A stretch of 64,000 bases of DNA from Nannobrachium achirus (GCA_963921795.1 OY997649.1:30943555-31007554); one strand, 5' to 3'; shown: positions 45,885 to 58,267, counted from the first letter of the stretch. The notes: generated from the sequence alone by a model not told the origin. Program-made: numbers and translations.

Positions 45885-46532
45885 GGGCTCTGGCCTGGGC
45901 CTACTGTGTACTTGATGAGGCATTGTGGGTAGCAGCTCTCATTATTTCTCGCTGTTTAATGATCTCAATTCCAACTCTTATTCCTATTAGGTCTATAGTT
46001 TCCAAGCCTTGCATTGCTTTTAGGCAACCTGGTGGTGATTGGGCTGACGAGGAATCTTCCTCCTAATTTATGCTCCATCTCACGACTGTGCCGTTTGCCA
46101 GAAATAACCCATTTTCAAGCCAATGATGCAGAGTATAAATGTGGTCCTCAGCGAGAAGAAGGGCTTCTCAGGTTTCCTCTGAAGGGCACACAAACAACAT
46201 TCTCCATCTCAAAAAGTAAACGGTGGGCGGCCTCTGAAAACCTTCCCCACTGAGTTGATTTACACGAGAGGCCAGGGATGTGACTTCATGTGCCATTGAT
46301 ATCCCCCCCCCCCCCTCGTAGAGGGGAGACATTTAGTTGACTTAAAAAACAACTTCTCACCCAGAAGACTTCATAAGATTATTTTCACAAGTAATAAAAA
46401 AGGAGGCACACTACTCATTCAAGAGTCATGTATCTATTCATTTAATTATTGCGACCGTACGTCGCAGTTTACTATCAGAACCGTGACAGCTTGTCCGTGT
46501 GTGTCCGGTCGTCCGTCCGGACGGGTAACCCC

Positions 46533-46690
46533 TGACATCACTGTGACATCACAGGTGACATCACAGTGATGTCAGATACTCAGAGCAGGGATCTCCATAT
46601 ATGGGCATAAACGAGTGACATCACTGTGATGTCAGATACTCAGAGCAGGGATCTCTGTTATGGATCTCCATATATGGGCATAAAAGGGAT
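46533..46690. repeat. 60-bp direct repeat with TGACATCAC palindromes
   Basis: The block TGTCAGATACTCAGAGCAGG ATCTC... recurs exactly 60 bp apart (46556 and 46616). It carries the near-palindrome TGACATCACAGTGATGTCA and is followed by CCATATATGGGCATAAA. A related fragment (GGGATCTCCATTATATGGGC) is at 9856-9885. Confidence 0.7.
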
Positions 46691-48328
46691 TATCCCAGAT
46701 GATGGAGAACCACACTAACAGAATCCATATATGGCTAAGACAGTTGGCGTGACCTCGCCCTAAAACATTTCGCCCATCTTACTGGTTATTAATATAATAT
46801 TATTTCTCTTCATATTTTCATTGCATACTTGTGAATGGTGAATAGATATAGATAGATAATACAATTTTATATTGAATTATTGGGATAATTGTCTATATTG
46901 TGGTTGAGTATGGGCGGGTAGGGTTGAGTGCTGGTAGGAAGGCACAGCCTTGACCCTCATTAACCTTCTGCTACTAACAACCTTTTTTTGACAGTTAAAG
47001 TAAGCATGCTGCAAAGTGAGCTATGCAGTAGTTAATACGTTTGTTTTGTTTTCCACCATTTCCATTGTCCTGCAACTCTAGAAAAATGGTTGATTTCTAT
47101 CATGTTGGCAGAGGTCCTCTACCAAGGCACAGCTACTCGATGCACAGAGTTCTTATTAAAACAGAACTTATCTAGAATCTGTAAGAGATAACACATTCCC
47201 GCATGGAAGACCATGTCATACTGTGCAGAGAGATTTATGCAGGCTGCAACCGTGATAAACAATAAATAACTAAGTGATCTTCAGTAAGAGTGCTATAGTA
47301 TTTTCCCTCATCTTCCCTCTGTTATTTAGTTTGACAGACGAATGCTGAACTCTTCCTTCTATTCATGTGTTTGCGTTGGATCACACAGCAGCAGAGTATC
47401 AATTGCTGCCATTGCTTTTTGAGGCACGCAAAAAGACACCGCAGTGTGTGTTCCCTTGCCTATTTGGCTCAGGGCATGCAGCATTTTACTACACCGGGGA
47501 AACGGTGAGTCGCATTCACTAGATCCTGCAGGGCTCTTGGGGTCTACCCGCTGTGCTGTTCATCATTACTGTAATAAAAAGATGCCCTCTGGAAGACATG
47601 GCTGCCTCTGAATGCACCCCCTCAACCCATCCATCAGCCCTGTCTTTGAACTATAGGGCTTGACATGGCTGTGAACCAGTAGCTCATGTGTTTGTGTTCA
47701 TTTTCGTCTCCTCTCTCCGCCGCGCTGGTGGAAAAGTTGTGACTCCTCTAAAATGAGCAAGTCTCCCTCTCTCAGCCCTGACTCACGATAGGAGCTTGCG
47801 GTGATGATGTAGGACTTACATCAGGCAGAACGGTGCCATACGTCTGGCTAGGCTGACGTGCCCCGTAGGCACACATGTAGACATTCTCTCACTAATGAGC
47901 TGGTCCTCCACTTCTTCCTTGCTGCAGGCATAAACGGTTAATACGTAATATCCAACCACATCGTTTCTTAAATGTGTTCGTTGGAAGGTCTTAGGAGACC
48001 TGTGCGTACGGTAAGACAGACAGTAGCTGAGTGGGCATGTTTCCTTGTGCGTCACTCACCGACGCTCCTCAACCCATGATTAACGCAGCGGCCCTGCGGC
48101 TGGAAAACTCCCACTGAGGGAGAAGCATTGATTCCCTGCAAAACCCGGAGAAGCCCCTTTCATGTGGTGCCTTAACTGGTATGAGTCGCATACTGGGGGT
48201 CTTAGCTCACTTCCATCCTCGCCTCATGTGGTTCTCGTTCCTTTGCTGATGGTACACACTCTCCTAATGCCATTCATTAGCCTCACAAGCTCAAAGTAAC
48301 ACATCACACACATACATTCAACCACAGA

Positions 48329-48329
48329 T

Positions 48330-48370
<41 letters not shown>

Positions 48371-48376
48371 GCACAC
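48329..48376. repeat. (CA)n microsatellite
   Basis: About 20 CA units with two CG interruptions near the end. Confidence 0.9.
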
Positions 48377-49384
48377 ACTCTGTCGGTGGCCTGTGGGAAT
48401 GGAACAAACTGGTATCTTTCCACACCTTCAAAGCTTCTTAGCTTTGTATTGAGTGCCATGGCAACAACATCAGCGCCGTTGAGAAAGCGTCTCTCTCACT
48501 CTGCCTTTTTAAAATTAGGCTTTGGGTGTATTTTCTGCACGCACAACGTGGAGAGGCCATCCTCTGACATCTGGATGTGGGAATGTTCAGATGCAAGCAG
48601 TGTGTATTTATTTACATTCTAGGATTTCCTCATATCGATGCAACACGATAACGTCAAATCTGTCTGACTTTATGTACTGTACCCCACAAACATCCTCTGA
48701 CTTGTTGGCTCTTCTCCGGCTCAGTTAAGTCTAAAGCCTGATATATGTTGCCGAAAATAGCCAAGCTTGTATATTTGCTTTTTCTGTAAGGTGACAGGTG
48801 ACAGCGGTGTACTACAGAGTTTAGGTTTTGGACAGGAGTAGATATTCCATAAATGTAGATTTATAGGTGTAACACAAACACTAGTGTAACAGAAACACTA
48901 CCTGTGTTTGGCATTGGATTCCTTCTGGGATTACCCATGCTAAAAAAACAGAGACATTTATAGATCATACTGTAAGGTTCTTTGGACGGAGGTGTTGACC
49001 TTGACCACATGGCATATGTTAATCACACATATCATGCTATGTCAGTCTGCTATATCACCCCACCGTGGTGGTGGTGGCTGGCCGGCCAGGCTGTCGGAGC
49101 CAGATGGTGGAATGTTATGCTAGGGTCAGTGCTAGTGGTTGACCTCAGTGGGCTCCAGCTTTGATCAGAGACAGTCATATATCTATGATGGGGGGGGGCC
49201 AGGAAGTCCCCGGAGAAGACCACTATCAAATGGCAGTCAGTCAGCCAAGGCCAGATCACTATACAGAAAGAGCCATAAAAAGAGGGGCCATAGGTTGTGC
49301 AAGAACTTTTCCAGGAGTTCTCTATGCCTTTGATTTGCTAGGATGTTGTGGGTAGAAGAGCTCCAAGGCTTGGGATTTGATTAA

Positions 49385-49546
49385 CCCACATGAACCCTTA
49401 GCATCCCTATTATGTGGTACAAACATTCCGTGATTATAATCGTCTATTATTTTCAGTGACGAAATGTGGTTTAGACGAGACAAAAGAAGCAGACCTTATA
49501 GAACCCTGGGGGACTCTGGTCAACTAAGTATATAGTGTTTAGGTGG
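49385..49546. mobile_element. Standalone TTAA-flanked MITE of the type nested in the hAT copies
   Basis: It is flanked by TTAA at 49381-49384 and 49547-49550. The left end CCCACATGAACCCTTAGC and the right end GTTTAGGTGG correspond to the inner segment of 2174-2594 (CCACTTGAACCCTAGCGTCC ... GGTTCAAGTGG). The central palindrome is absent or highly diverged. Confidence 0.55.
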
Positions 49547-50313
49547 TTAAGGCTTATGGTTGGCTAGAATTGAATATGGGTTTCCCCACACTGGGAACCC
49601 ATTCGGTAAAAACTAGAATAATTAGCAGAATCTGTATTGAGAGATTAGGGTTCCCCTTAAACTCTTGGAATCTGTGATGATGTGGCTATGTGAAGACTTT
49701 GGGTAGCATACATCCGATGATATGTATATTTTTAAACAAGGACATTTCCAAGTATATTTGTTATATACTGGGAAATATCTTTCATTAGATGAAATAGGAT
49801 ATTCCAGCATGGGATGGGATTTGTAATTAAGGCAGAATTTCAATCATAAGTCAAAGAAGTCTATTATTATTTTGTACAGTTTGAGGAAAAATAGGTGAAT
49901 GAAAAGATCGGAATGGTGCTCTTGGTTATAGTGATTTATGAGAGTTCTTTGCTTGGATTCTGTGAAGCGGAAAGAGAATGCAGAGCTTCAACTGAAAATC
50001 ATTTATTTTCAAGCTCACTGTCAGCCATTTGTGGCCTGTTTGGCCCAGGATCCACTTTGACAGACAGTCACAGTCAATTTAAAGTATAGTTGAGTCAAAC
50101 GTTTTCCCCGGCTTGTATAGCATATTTTATACACTGGACATACATAACAAAATATGTGAGATGGGTTAAGCTGGCAGTCGGCCAGAGCAGTCGCATTTTC
50201 GCAACGTCCAGGGACAATGAAAAGGAGGGATACTTTTTCTTCTTTTTTCCTATTGTTCCTTGTATGGTTTGCCGACTCGTGGAACGCTCATAATTGTATA
50301 TACGGAGAATTAT

Positions 50314-50433
50314 GTGCGGAATGGAGAGGAATCACGCAGTGTTTTTTTTCCTCCACGTTGGATCGGAGCCAACGTGCGGAATGGAGAGGAATCACGCAGT
50401 GTTTTTTTTCCTTCACGTTGGATCGGAGCCAAA
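50314..50433 (+). repeat. Two tandem 60-bp units at the 5' end of the LINE
   Basis: The unit starting GTGCGGAATGGAGAGGAATC at 50314 is repeated at 50374 with about one mismatch (CCTCCACG versus CCTTCACG). Tandem 5' monomers of this kind often act as LINE promoters, so this probably belongs to the element's 5' UTR. It implies that the 5' end is close to complete. Confidence 0.7.
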
Positions 50434-50497
50434 ACATCTCGGCTTCGGTAAACTGACGGTCCTTGGGTCGCTGCTGCTGACTAAGAACAAACCCCAG

Positions 50498-53400
50498 ATG
50501 GGCAGAATGGACAGGCGGTCCATCATTTACTTTATTCTGCTTCTTTCTGGTGATATTGAGGTTCATCCAGGGCCCGTAGTCACTCGGCAAGCCGCCCGTC
50601 TCACGAGGGAACAACAACTGCTTTCGGAGACAAAGAACCCCAGCGGTGGTAACATCGATACGGGTTCTACTGGTTACGAGTGCTATGGCTGCCCACGCGG
50701 CTCTCTACAGCAAAGCCCCAACATTGAGGCTACTTGTGACCAGCTCGCGGCCGTGGTTTTCGAGCCGCCGCCCGATAACAACAGCGCCGACGTGGACCTG
50801 GATGTCCCCCTGGATGTCCCCCTGCCGCCCCCCCTCGTCACCGAGGATGTCCCCCTGCCGCCCCCCCTCGTCACCGAGGATGCTGGTGCCCAGCTCGCAG
50901 CCGCTGGATCGCCGGAGATGTCCGTCGAGCCGGATGCCCCCCCGCTGGTCCCGCCACCCCCCAGGGATCGTGATCAGTCGTGGCTGGCGCAATATCTTGG
51001 CTTTGAAGCTGTCGGCGCCGCTACACCGACCCCCCGTGCGGTCGAAAAGGCATGGATCTCCTCCTGTTTGAGCTCACAGTCGACACAGGAACCTGAGCTC
51101 CCCACCCCCACCCCCGCTCCCCCACTTCAGCCTCAACTACAACCGGACTATGATGACCACCTCCCCCCCACGACAAACTTTCCTGTCTCGGTCGTAGACA
51201 AAGAGCCCCCCAGCTACGACGATGGCTCGATTACTACAGAGAACATGCACTCTGTTGTTTTTGCCAAACCAGGACTTCATCATGTCCATTTGAACATCAA
51301 TAGCTTGAATCCCAAAAAACTGGAGTTAATTAAGGGAATGTTTCATGACGGTAAGGCAAAGATTTTATCCTTCTCTGAAACTAAACTTGATGACTCGTTT
51401 ACGGATGCTAGCATTGAAATTGCCAACTATACTGTAATCAGGAATGATAGAAACAGGTATGGAGGCGGAGTTTGCATGTATGTACACAATGATGTCAATT
51501 TTGTCCCCCGTCCAGACTTACACCACAGTTCACTTGAAACTGTATGGATTGAGGTAATCTTTGAACATGCCAAAAACATACTAATATGCGCTGTCTATAG
51601 ACCACCTGATCAGAATGATTTCTTTGAGCTGTTTGATGAGAGCTTAGCAAAGGTGGACGGTACCGAGTGTCACATTTTGGGCGACTGGAATGTGGACATT
51701 TTGCGTAAAGACGCACCCATGTTCAAGTCCTTTGATGGGTTATGCAAGCAATACAGCCTCACTCAGCTTGTCACAGTACCTACCAGGGTGACAGAGCACT
51801 CTCAAACCCTCATAGATCTCGTCGTAACCACTGACAAGTCCAAAGTCACCGCTAGCGGGGCTATTGTATGCGGTCTTAGTGATCATTATATGATCTACTC
51901 TACCCGAAAAATACACAAACCCAAAGCTAGTGGCCACAGAACTGTCGTTGCTAGAAGCCTGAAGAACTACTCCAGTGAGGCTTTTAATCTCAAACTAGCG
52001 GGTGTAGACTTTTCCCCAGAGCTGCAGTGTACAGATGTCGAGGAAGCATGGTGCGGTTTTAAAACCAAATTGACCGATGCTCTAGACGACGTGGCCCCCT
52101 TGAATACCACCAGGGTTAAAGCCCGCCAAGAGCCATGGTATAACTCAGATATTGCAGAATCAGCTAGACTCAGAGACAAAAAATACGATGAAAAACGAAA
52201 GTGCTGCAAAAAGCTCAAGAAAAAATTCAACCATGACCTCAAAAAACACATTGAGCATCTTACTGCTCAATGCAAGAGACTTAGAAACCAGACAACCGCC
52301 CTAGTTAGATCCGCCAAAAAAAACTACATCGACGACAAAATCGATGAATACAAAAACAACCCACGAGACCTATGGAAGTTGCTTAACAACCAATTAGGCT
52401 TAAAATCAAAAACCATATGCCACAACATAAACATCAAAACGGACGCCGCTCTCATTTCTGACAAAGGTGAAGTGGCTACCCATTTTAACAAAACCTTTAC
52501 CACCACAGCCCGTTCACTGGTCAAAAGACTGGTCGCCCCATCTGGGCGGTATGGTGAAGAATTTGTTAATACATTCTACAAAAAACTGGGCGTCAGTAAA
52601 GACAGCTTTAAACTTTCCACAGTGACAACTGATGAAGTGTTTAAAAAATTGAGCGCCCTACCTCAACACAAGGCCACTGGCCTTGATAAAATCCCAGCTA
52701 GATTTCTCAGAGATTCAGCCGCCACCATTGCTCCAATCATTACCCACATAATTAACCTTTCCATCGAACAGGGTCATGTCCCCCAGGACTTCAAACTAGC
52801 AAAAGTAACCCCCCTGCATAAAAAAGGTAGCAAACTAGACCCTGGAAACTACCGCCCCGTTTCCATTCTTAGCTCCATATCCAAAGTCATGGAGAAAATA
52901 GTCTACGAACAGATTGCAAGATATCTCGATGAGAATAATCTGATTTACGAGTTCCAATCTGGATTCAGAAAATCCCATTCCACTGACACATGCCTTCTCT
53001 ATTTGACTGACCAAATCAAACGCGAAGCGGATCAGGGCAAGTATAGTGGCATGGTCATGATGGACCTCCAGAAGGCATTTGACACCGTGGATCATGCTAT
53101 TCTGATTGAGAAACTAAAAGCCATCGGTCTTGACAGCGCAGCAGTGAGCTGGATGCAATCTTACCTGGTGGGGAGGGAACAGGTGGTGGAGATTAACGGT
53201 ACCCTGTCCCCCCCCCTCCCAGTAAGCTGTGGAGTTCCCCAAGGTAGCATACTGGGACCTCTGTTGTTCCTAATATACGTGAACGACATGGCATCTGCTT
53301 GCGACTGCAACCTGTTCCTGTTCGCGGATGACTCGGCTCTCCTAGTCTCGGGCAAGGACCACTTGCAGGTTGAAAAGACACTTAACTCTGAACTGAGTAA

Positions 53401-54175
53401 GATCTGCACATGGCTTAACGACAACAAATTATCAATTCACCTGGGCAAAACCGAGTCCATCCTCTTTGGATCAAATCATAACCTCAAAAAGGTAGAGAAC
53501 TTCACAATCAAAGTGGGTGACAAGGTCATAACACGAAAAAACGAAATCTCCTACTTAGGATGTATCCTTGAAGCTAATCTTTCCAGCGAAAAGATGACTT
53601 CAAAAGTAATACAAAAAATCAACCAACGAACTCGTTTCCTACAGAGGATCGCCCCAATGGTCAACTTCAACACACTGAAGACCATAGCTGGTGCAATAAT
53701 CCAGCCCCTCTTTGACTATGGAGTCCACGTATGGTATCGTGACGCCCCACAAGCCCTAAAAACTAAACTCCAAACAGCCCAAAATAAACTAATTAGGGTC
53801 CTGCTTAACCTTCCCAATCAGACTCACCTCACCGCTACTCACCAGTTAAGAGTGGGGTGGCTCAGAGTAGATGACAGAGTACAGCAACTTGCAATGGGCC
53901 TGGTGTACAAGATACACTACACCACTATGATACCCAAGTACCTGTCAAAATACTTTAAAAACGTTAAGGATGTCCATAATTACAACACCAGAGGCAGTGC
54001 CACAGATCACGTTCAACCCAGAGTCAACTCAAAGAAAGGGTCGAACTCGTTCTTCTGCTACACCACAAAAATGTGGAATGCCTTACCGAAGGCCATAAAG
54101 GAGTGTGGATCACTAGCATCCTTTAAAATTGCCCTAAAAAACCACTTACAGGCAGCAGCCGTTCACAACTGGTAA
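50498..54175 (+). mobile_element. Non-LTR retrotransposon (CR1/L2/Rex1-like clade) ORF2: AP endonuclease plus reverse transcriptase, apparently intact
   Basis: One uninterrupted frame runs from 50294 to the TAA at 54173-54175. I prefer the ATG at 50498 (1225 aa), because the frame upstream only translates a 60-bp tandem repeat. In the 50294-based numbering, a GDIEVHPGP motif near residue 90 is typical of CR1/L2-type ORF2 N-termini and is followed by a Pro/Asp-rich stretch. The apurinic endonuclease begins near 330 (HVHLNINSL) with SETKLDDSF, GGGVCMYV, GDWNVDI and SDHY (529-532). The reverse transcriptase spans about 790-1075 with NYRPVSILSSISKVMEKIVY, QSGFRKSHSTDTCLLYLTDQ, MMDLQKAFDTVDH, GVPQGSILGPLLFLIYVNDM and the catalytic FADD at 1010-1013. 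The C-terminus carries the family motif MWNALP (1260). All catalytic motifs are present with no frameshift or stop, so the copy is young. It sits in intergenic DNA. Confidence 0.9.
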
Positions 54176-54528
54176 AAACCTAGCCCAACCCTACCCTCCC
54201 TGCCCCTTCCTTGTATATACTGTACATACTGATTGTTTAGACTTACTGTTACCTGCCCCTTCCTTGTATATATTGTATATACTGTACTTACTGATTGTAT
54301 AGACCTACTGTTTTCTTTTTTTCTTTACATATCTACTGCATAGTACTGTGTTCTATTTGTCTGTCATTCAATGTTATATGAGATACTTTAATGGTTTCCT
54401 GTTGAAATAAGCTTAGTCTTTTCATGGATCTCCTTTTAGTAGACCTTGTACCAGTGAACTGTACCGTCATGAATCTGTACATTTTCCTATGCAAACTTCT
54501 AATAAAGCCTTCAATCAATCAATCAATG
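54176..54528 (+). mobile_element. LINE 3' UTR with terminal (TCAA)n tail
   Basis: After the ORF stop, a block of about 50 bp (CCTGCCCCTTCCTTGTATAT...) is present twice in tandem between about 54198 and 54310. The element ends with AATAAA at 54501-54506 and a short (TCAA)n tail at 54511-54526. A microsatellite-like 3' terminus instead of a poly(A) tail is a hallmark of CR1/L2/Rex-type LINEs. Confidence 0.75.
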
Positions 54529-54892
54529 AGACATACGAACAAAACAAAATAATAAGGGAACAAAAGGCTTAGTGCTTAAGTTCTTTGCTTATTTCCATTC
54601 GGATAAAAGTATATATTTGCATAGATAGGATTAGGATAAGGGGCAAGTTGATAGGATCCAGGATGTCAGGTTTTTGTAGAGCGCCTTGTCAGAAAGCTTT
54701 TGAAGAGGTCAACATCTCCGACCCACGTGTGAACTGGAGGCGTGTAGTTAGAAATTGGCACATTTGATGAAATATAAAAGTGGCAAGCTGAAATGTTCTT
54801 ATTATATGGTCTCGTGTCTGATGTACCGTAAATAGTAAATACTACAGAATATGGCCTAAGTGACACATATTATAATTATTTTGTTTTTCGTT

Positions 54893-54998
54893 GCATACTT
54901 TATTTCACATAGGTCAATGTAGAGAACAGGAAACCAAGGGCAGAGAGGGAGGAGATGTGGGGGTCGGATTCAGACCCAGGTCCTCACACTCACTAGAA
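54893..54998 (-). mobile_element. Possible SINE fragment (minus strand)
   Basis: On the minus strand a degenerate B-box-like GGGTCTGAATCC is followed by a pyrimidine-rich body (CATCTCCTCCCTCTCTGCCC), TTCCTGTTCTCTAC and an AT-rich GTGAAATAAA end. The order is that of the tRNA SINEs in this window, but similarity is low. Confidence 0.35.
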
Positions 54999-55118
54999 AC
55001 ATATGGTCTGTGAAATAAACCCCCTGAGTGATACGTGCATTTAAATTCCGCCTGTCAGAAACAAAATGTGTCTGTGTGAATAACCTGCTATTAAATAATG
55101 AACTACTAAGACCTAGAG

Positions 55119-55539
55119 CAAGGGTCTTCAACAGGGGGTCCGGGACCCCTAGGGGGTCCTCAGAGTTACTACAGGGGGTCCTCCAAATCTTTGAGAGATT
55201 GAAACTTTTTTCTTCTTTTTTATATTAACTACTTGAACCCTAGTGTCCATATTCTGAAAACCTAAGCCAAAAATAGTGATCGGCTATTTTCGGCAAATAG
55301 CTTTGGTGTAGAGGGGAAAAAGAGCAGACTAAGTACAGAGTGAAAGGTCAAGTTTATTAAGTATTGACGCTTCAAGTGCTTAAATATCTGAAAACACAAA
55401 TTGACATGAATCCAAAATACACTGATGTTTGTGCTGTCAAACAATGAAACTATGGAATCTATAAAGAGGTTGTGGGGGTCCCTGCTTCATCTCTCTCTCA
55501 ACAAAGGGGTCCTTGGCCTGAAAACTTTGAAGACCACTG
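55119..55539. mobile_element. hAT-type MITE, copy C, with perfect 8-bp target duplication
   Basis: Same family as 2174-2594. The flanking duplication is ACCTAGAG at 55111-55118 and 55540-55547. Termini are CAAGGGTCTTCAAC and TTTGAAGACCACTG. The internal palindrome has been cut back to a short stem (55265-55297), leaving only AAAATAG/CTATTTT arms. Confidence 0.9.
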
Positions 55540-56290
55540 ACCTAGAGGTCCACTTTACCTTTACCTAGTTTATTTCTGGTTGTAAAAACTCAACCCACCC
55601 TTTTCTAGTGTATGTTGTAAATAATCCAAAGGGCCAAAGTCTCATTTAGACAATTGTGCTGAAGAATATCCATAACGTCAACGGTTAAAATAACTGGACT
55701 TGACACTGATGGCAGCTAGACGCAGACTAATTGACCTTGTGACATTGTATTATTGGAGCGTGGAACGCGAGTCAGGTGTGTTTTACAATTTAACTCGTCT
55801 TAAAATATGAATGGGTCATTTGTAACGTATAATTTTTTTCCCCCCCAGAGCGGAAATCCAGAATTTACAGTCATGCAAAAAAGCTATTCACCCCGAGTCT
55901 GCTGTGTGAACGTTCTGTGGTTACTAAATGAAACAAGATGCAGGGTGTCTCTTACATAACAGAACATATAGAACTGTGTCTCACTGTTCCTTGACTGACA
56001 TGGTCGTAATGATGAACCTCGCCGCGCTATCTTCTCATATAATCAATCGAATAAATATTTATTTTCGTGTCCACAATGTGATGATACGAGTAATTTATTT
56101 TAAGATATTAAGACGGCCCGTATTGATCCAGGATCTAATTCGCCTGTATGGTGAAAAAAGGTCATACCTCTGCAGTTTTCTGGAGACCTCACAATCAATA
56201 ACACATATCAATTGCACTCAACAAAGGGTCCGTTTGTATTACGAGGGTAATGTGTGTGTGGTTAAAAAGACATTGAGTCTTCACTCTGAA

Positions 56291-56912
56291 CTGTGGTGGA
56301 AAAAGTACTAATTTTTTTTTACTTGAGTAAAGGTACCAATACTGCAATGTAGAAATACTAAAGGGTGCCCTCAGACCAAAATACCTATGAGAGTGGAATC
56401 CGCATTCCGCCAATGCATTTCAATGAGAAGGGAGCGTTTTTTGCAGAAATCCTCTACTGGCATGAAACCGCTTCACTCTCATTGAAATGCATTGGCAGAA
56501 TGCGGATTCCACTCTCATGGGTATTTTGGTGTGTGGGCACCCTACACAGAATTCAACATGTACTTGAGTAAAAGTACGAAAGTATTGGCATCAAAATGTA
56601 CTTAAAGTACCAAAAGTAAAAGTACAAAACATTTTTGAAAATAGCAGATCTACAAGCTCACAACGCGTCACGTTGTGAGCTTGTATGCATGGTATAGAAT
56701 AGGGCTAAAGCGCATTAATGTTTGTTTTATAATATAATCATTCATATCTGCAAAGTAACTAGTAACTAAAGTTTTCAAACAATATTTGGAGATGTAGTGG
56801 AGTAGAAGTAAAAGTACTGAAAACCGGAAATACTCAAGTAAAGCACAAATACCTCAAAACTGTACTTAAGTTCAGTACTTAAGTAAATGTACTTAGTTAG
56901 TTTACACCACTG
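56291..56912. mobile_element. hAT-type MITE (CAGTGGTG family) with 8-bp target duplication and nested insertions
   Basis: Termini are CTGTGGTGGAAAAAGTAC and, at the right, GTTTACACCACTG. The perfect duplication ACTCTGAA occurs at 56283-56290 and 56913-56920. The interior is rich in ACTTGAGTAAAAGTAC-type blocks. It is interrupted by a 182-bp hairpin (56362-56543) and by the window-wide palindrome (56634-56690). Confidence 0.88.
56362..56543. repeat. 182-bp hairpin MITE nested in a hAT element
   Basis: Two arms of about 80 nt are almost perfectly complementary. The left arm starts AGGGTGCCCTCAGACCAAAA and contains GAGTGGAATCCGCATTC; the right arm ends GTGTGGGCACCCT. Both contain CCAATGCATTTCAATGAGA. 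Only a few mismatches separate the arms, so it is recent or maintained by gene conversion. Confidence 0.8.
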
Positions 56913-57403
56913 ACTCTGAAGGTAGCTATACCACTCCACAGACAATCCCATAATCTGTGTTCTGGCGTGGTGATGTTCTCACAATGCCTCTTTTCTCTCG
57001 GTGGGTTTTATAACCATAAGAACATTCATCTCTTTCAGAGAGAGCCCTGCGGTTGGCCGCGGTGAGGCCTCCGTGTCTGTGTCTCCGTCCCGGGGACTTG
57101 GACATGGTTTTTATTTTCATTCCTGGCTGCGGGGTTTCTATGAAGCACTTGAAGGGCCTCTTGCGGGGGCCATGTTTTCCTTGTCATCGGTGCTACTGTT
57201 TTCTTTCGAGGGGGATTATGCTCTCAGTGATGGAGCGGTGGTGATGTGGAGCCGCCATATGCTAAATGACCCCCCCATACCCAGGGGGGTCGCACCAAAT
57301 TTTGGGCACTGGGTACAAGGATTCACTGCGGGCCCCACATGAATGTTATTCATAGGGGAAGCGGGTCTAACCCATTTAGACACAATATTTTGTGCTTTAA
57401 CTA

Positions 57404-57476
57404 TTGAAAAATAGCAGATCTACAAGCTCGCAGCACAGCACAGGGCTGCGAGCTTGTAGATCTGCTATTTTTGAAA
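57404..57476. repeat. Standalone long perfect palindrome (reference copy of the window-wide hairpin)
   Basis: The left arm is TTGAAAAATAGCAGATCTAC then AAGCTCGCAGC; the right arm is its exact reverse complement, with a short loop ACAGCACAG. It is the best-preserved of about 20 copies in the window. Others: 412-434, 543-609, 2299-2359, 4495-4558, 13853-13900, 24581-24646, 27498-27546, 42449-42530, 45169-45206, 55265-55297, 56634-56690, 57691-57758, 58360-58418 and 63381-63462. Confidence 0.85.
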
Positions 57477-58267
57477 AATCGTCAACATGTCTTTGAATAT
57501 TTTTGACCCAATTCCATAAATGTCTTCTAAATCCTTCCTCTAAATCAGTGGTTCTCAAACTTATTCATCTCAAGGACCCCCGAAATTACATGTATTTGGT
57601 CGTATTTGACCCCCCAGAAGCAAAATTTGAGTTACAAATGTTCACTTAAAAAATACATATATTCAAAGATTTGCACACACATTTTCACAACTTTTCCAAA
57701 ATAGCAGAGCTACAAGCTCGCAGCGTGGCACTCTGAGCTTGTATATGTTATTTTTCAATAGCTAAAAATATAAAATAATTAAGGCCCCTCCACCTTGGGC
57801 CCTAGTAACTCAGTCCCACTTTTCCCCCTCTCTTGTGACGCCCCTGCACCAATGCACACACATGTGCCCCCCTCTATGACACCACACCGAGCAGGGACAC
57901 CCCCCCCCTGCATGGTTCTCATTATCACACATACTGTATTAAAAACACTCAATTTATGACCCACTCTCCCAGGTTTACCACCACATGGACTGCAGCTCCA
58001 CACATGTTGGCATTTTGTTGAACGGATGCCTGTTGCGTGGCGTGTAGTTTGAAAGGAGATCCTATTCCACCATGGCCTTATAGCTGCCTAATAATTGGAC
58101 ATCAGGCCCTAATATGGCTTCCCTCCAGTGACACATCCAAGTGTTTTATATCTTTCAGATGTGGTGTTCTTGTGTCTATGTCTATGTGCTTATTTCAAAC
58201 TTAACACGTGTGTCCTCAAGGGGACAGGAAAATCATTAGGTCATTGGGGCGCTTGCATTACTAATAC

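Larger units (their letters stand above)
43551..50290. other. Intergenic DNA without recognised genes
   Basis: Apart from the microsatellites, the 60-bp repeat pair and the TTAA element listed separately, I see nothing that looks like an exon. A CCCCCCCCCC run is at about 46304-46315 and a GGGGGGGG run at 49191-49198. Confidence 0.5.

Noticed and set aside
57001..57342. 113-codon plus-strand frame
   Set aside because: No similarity to a known protein, no splice or start signals, and it runs into MITE sequence.
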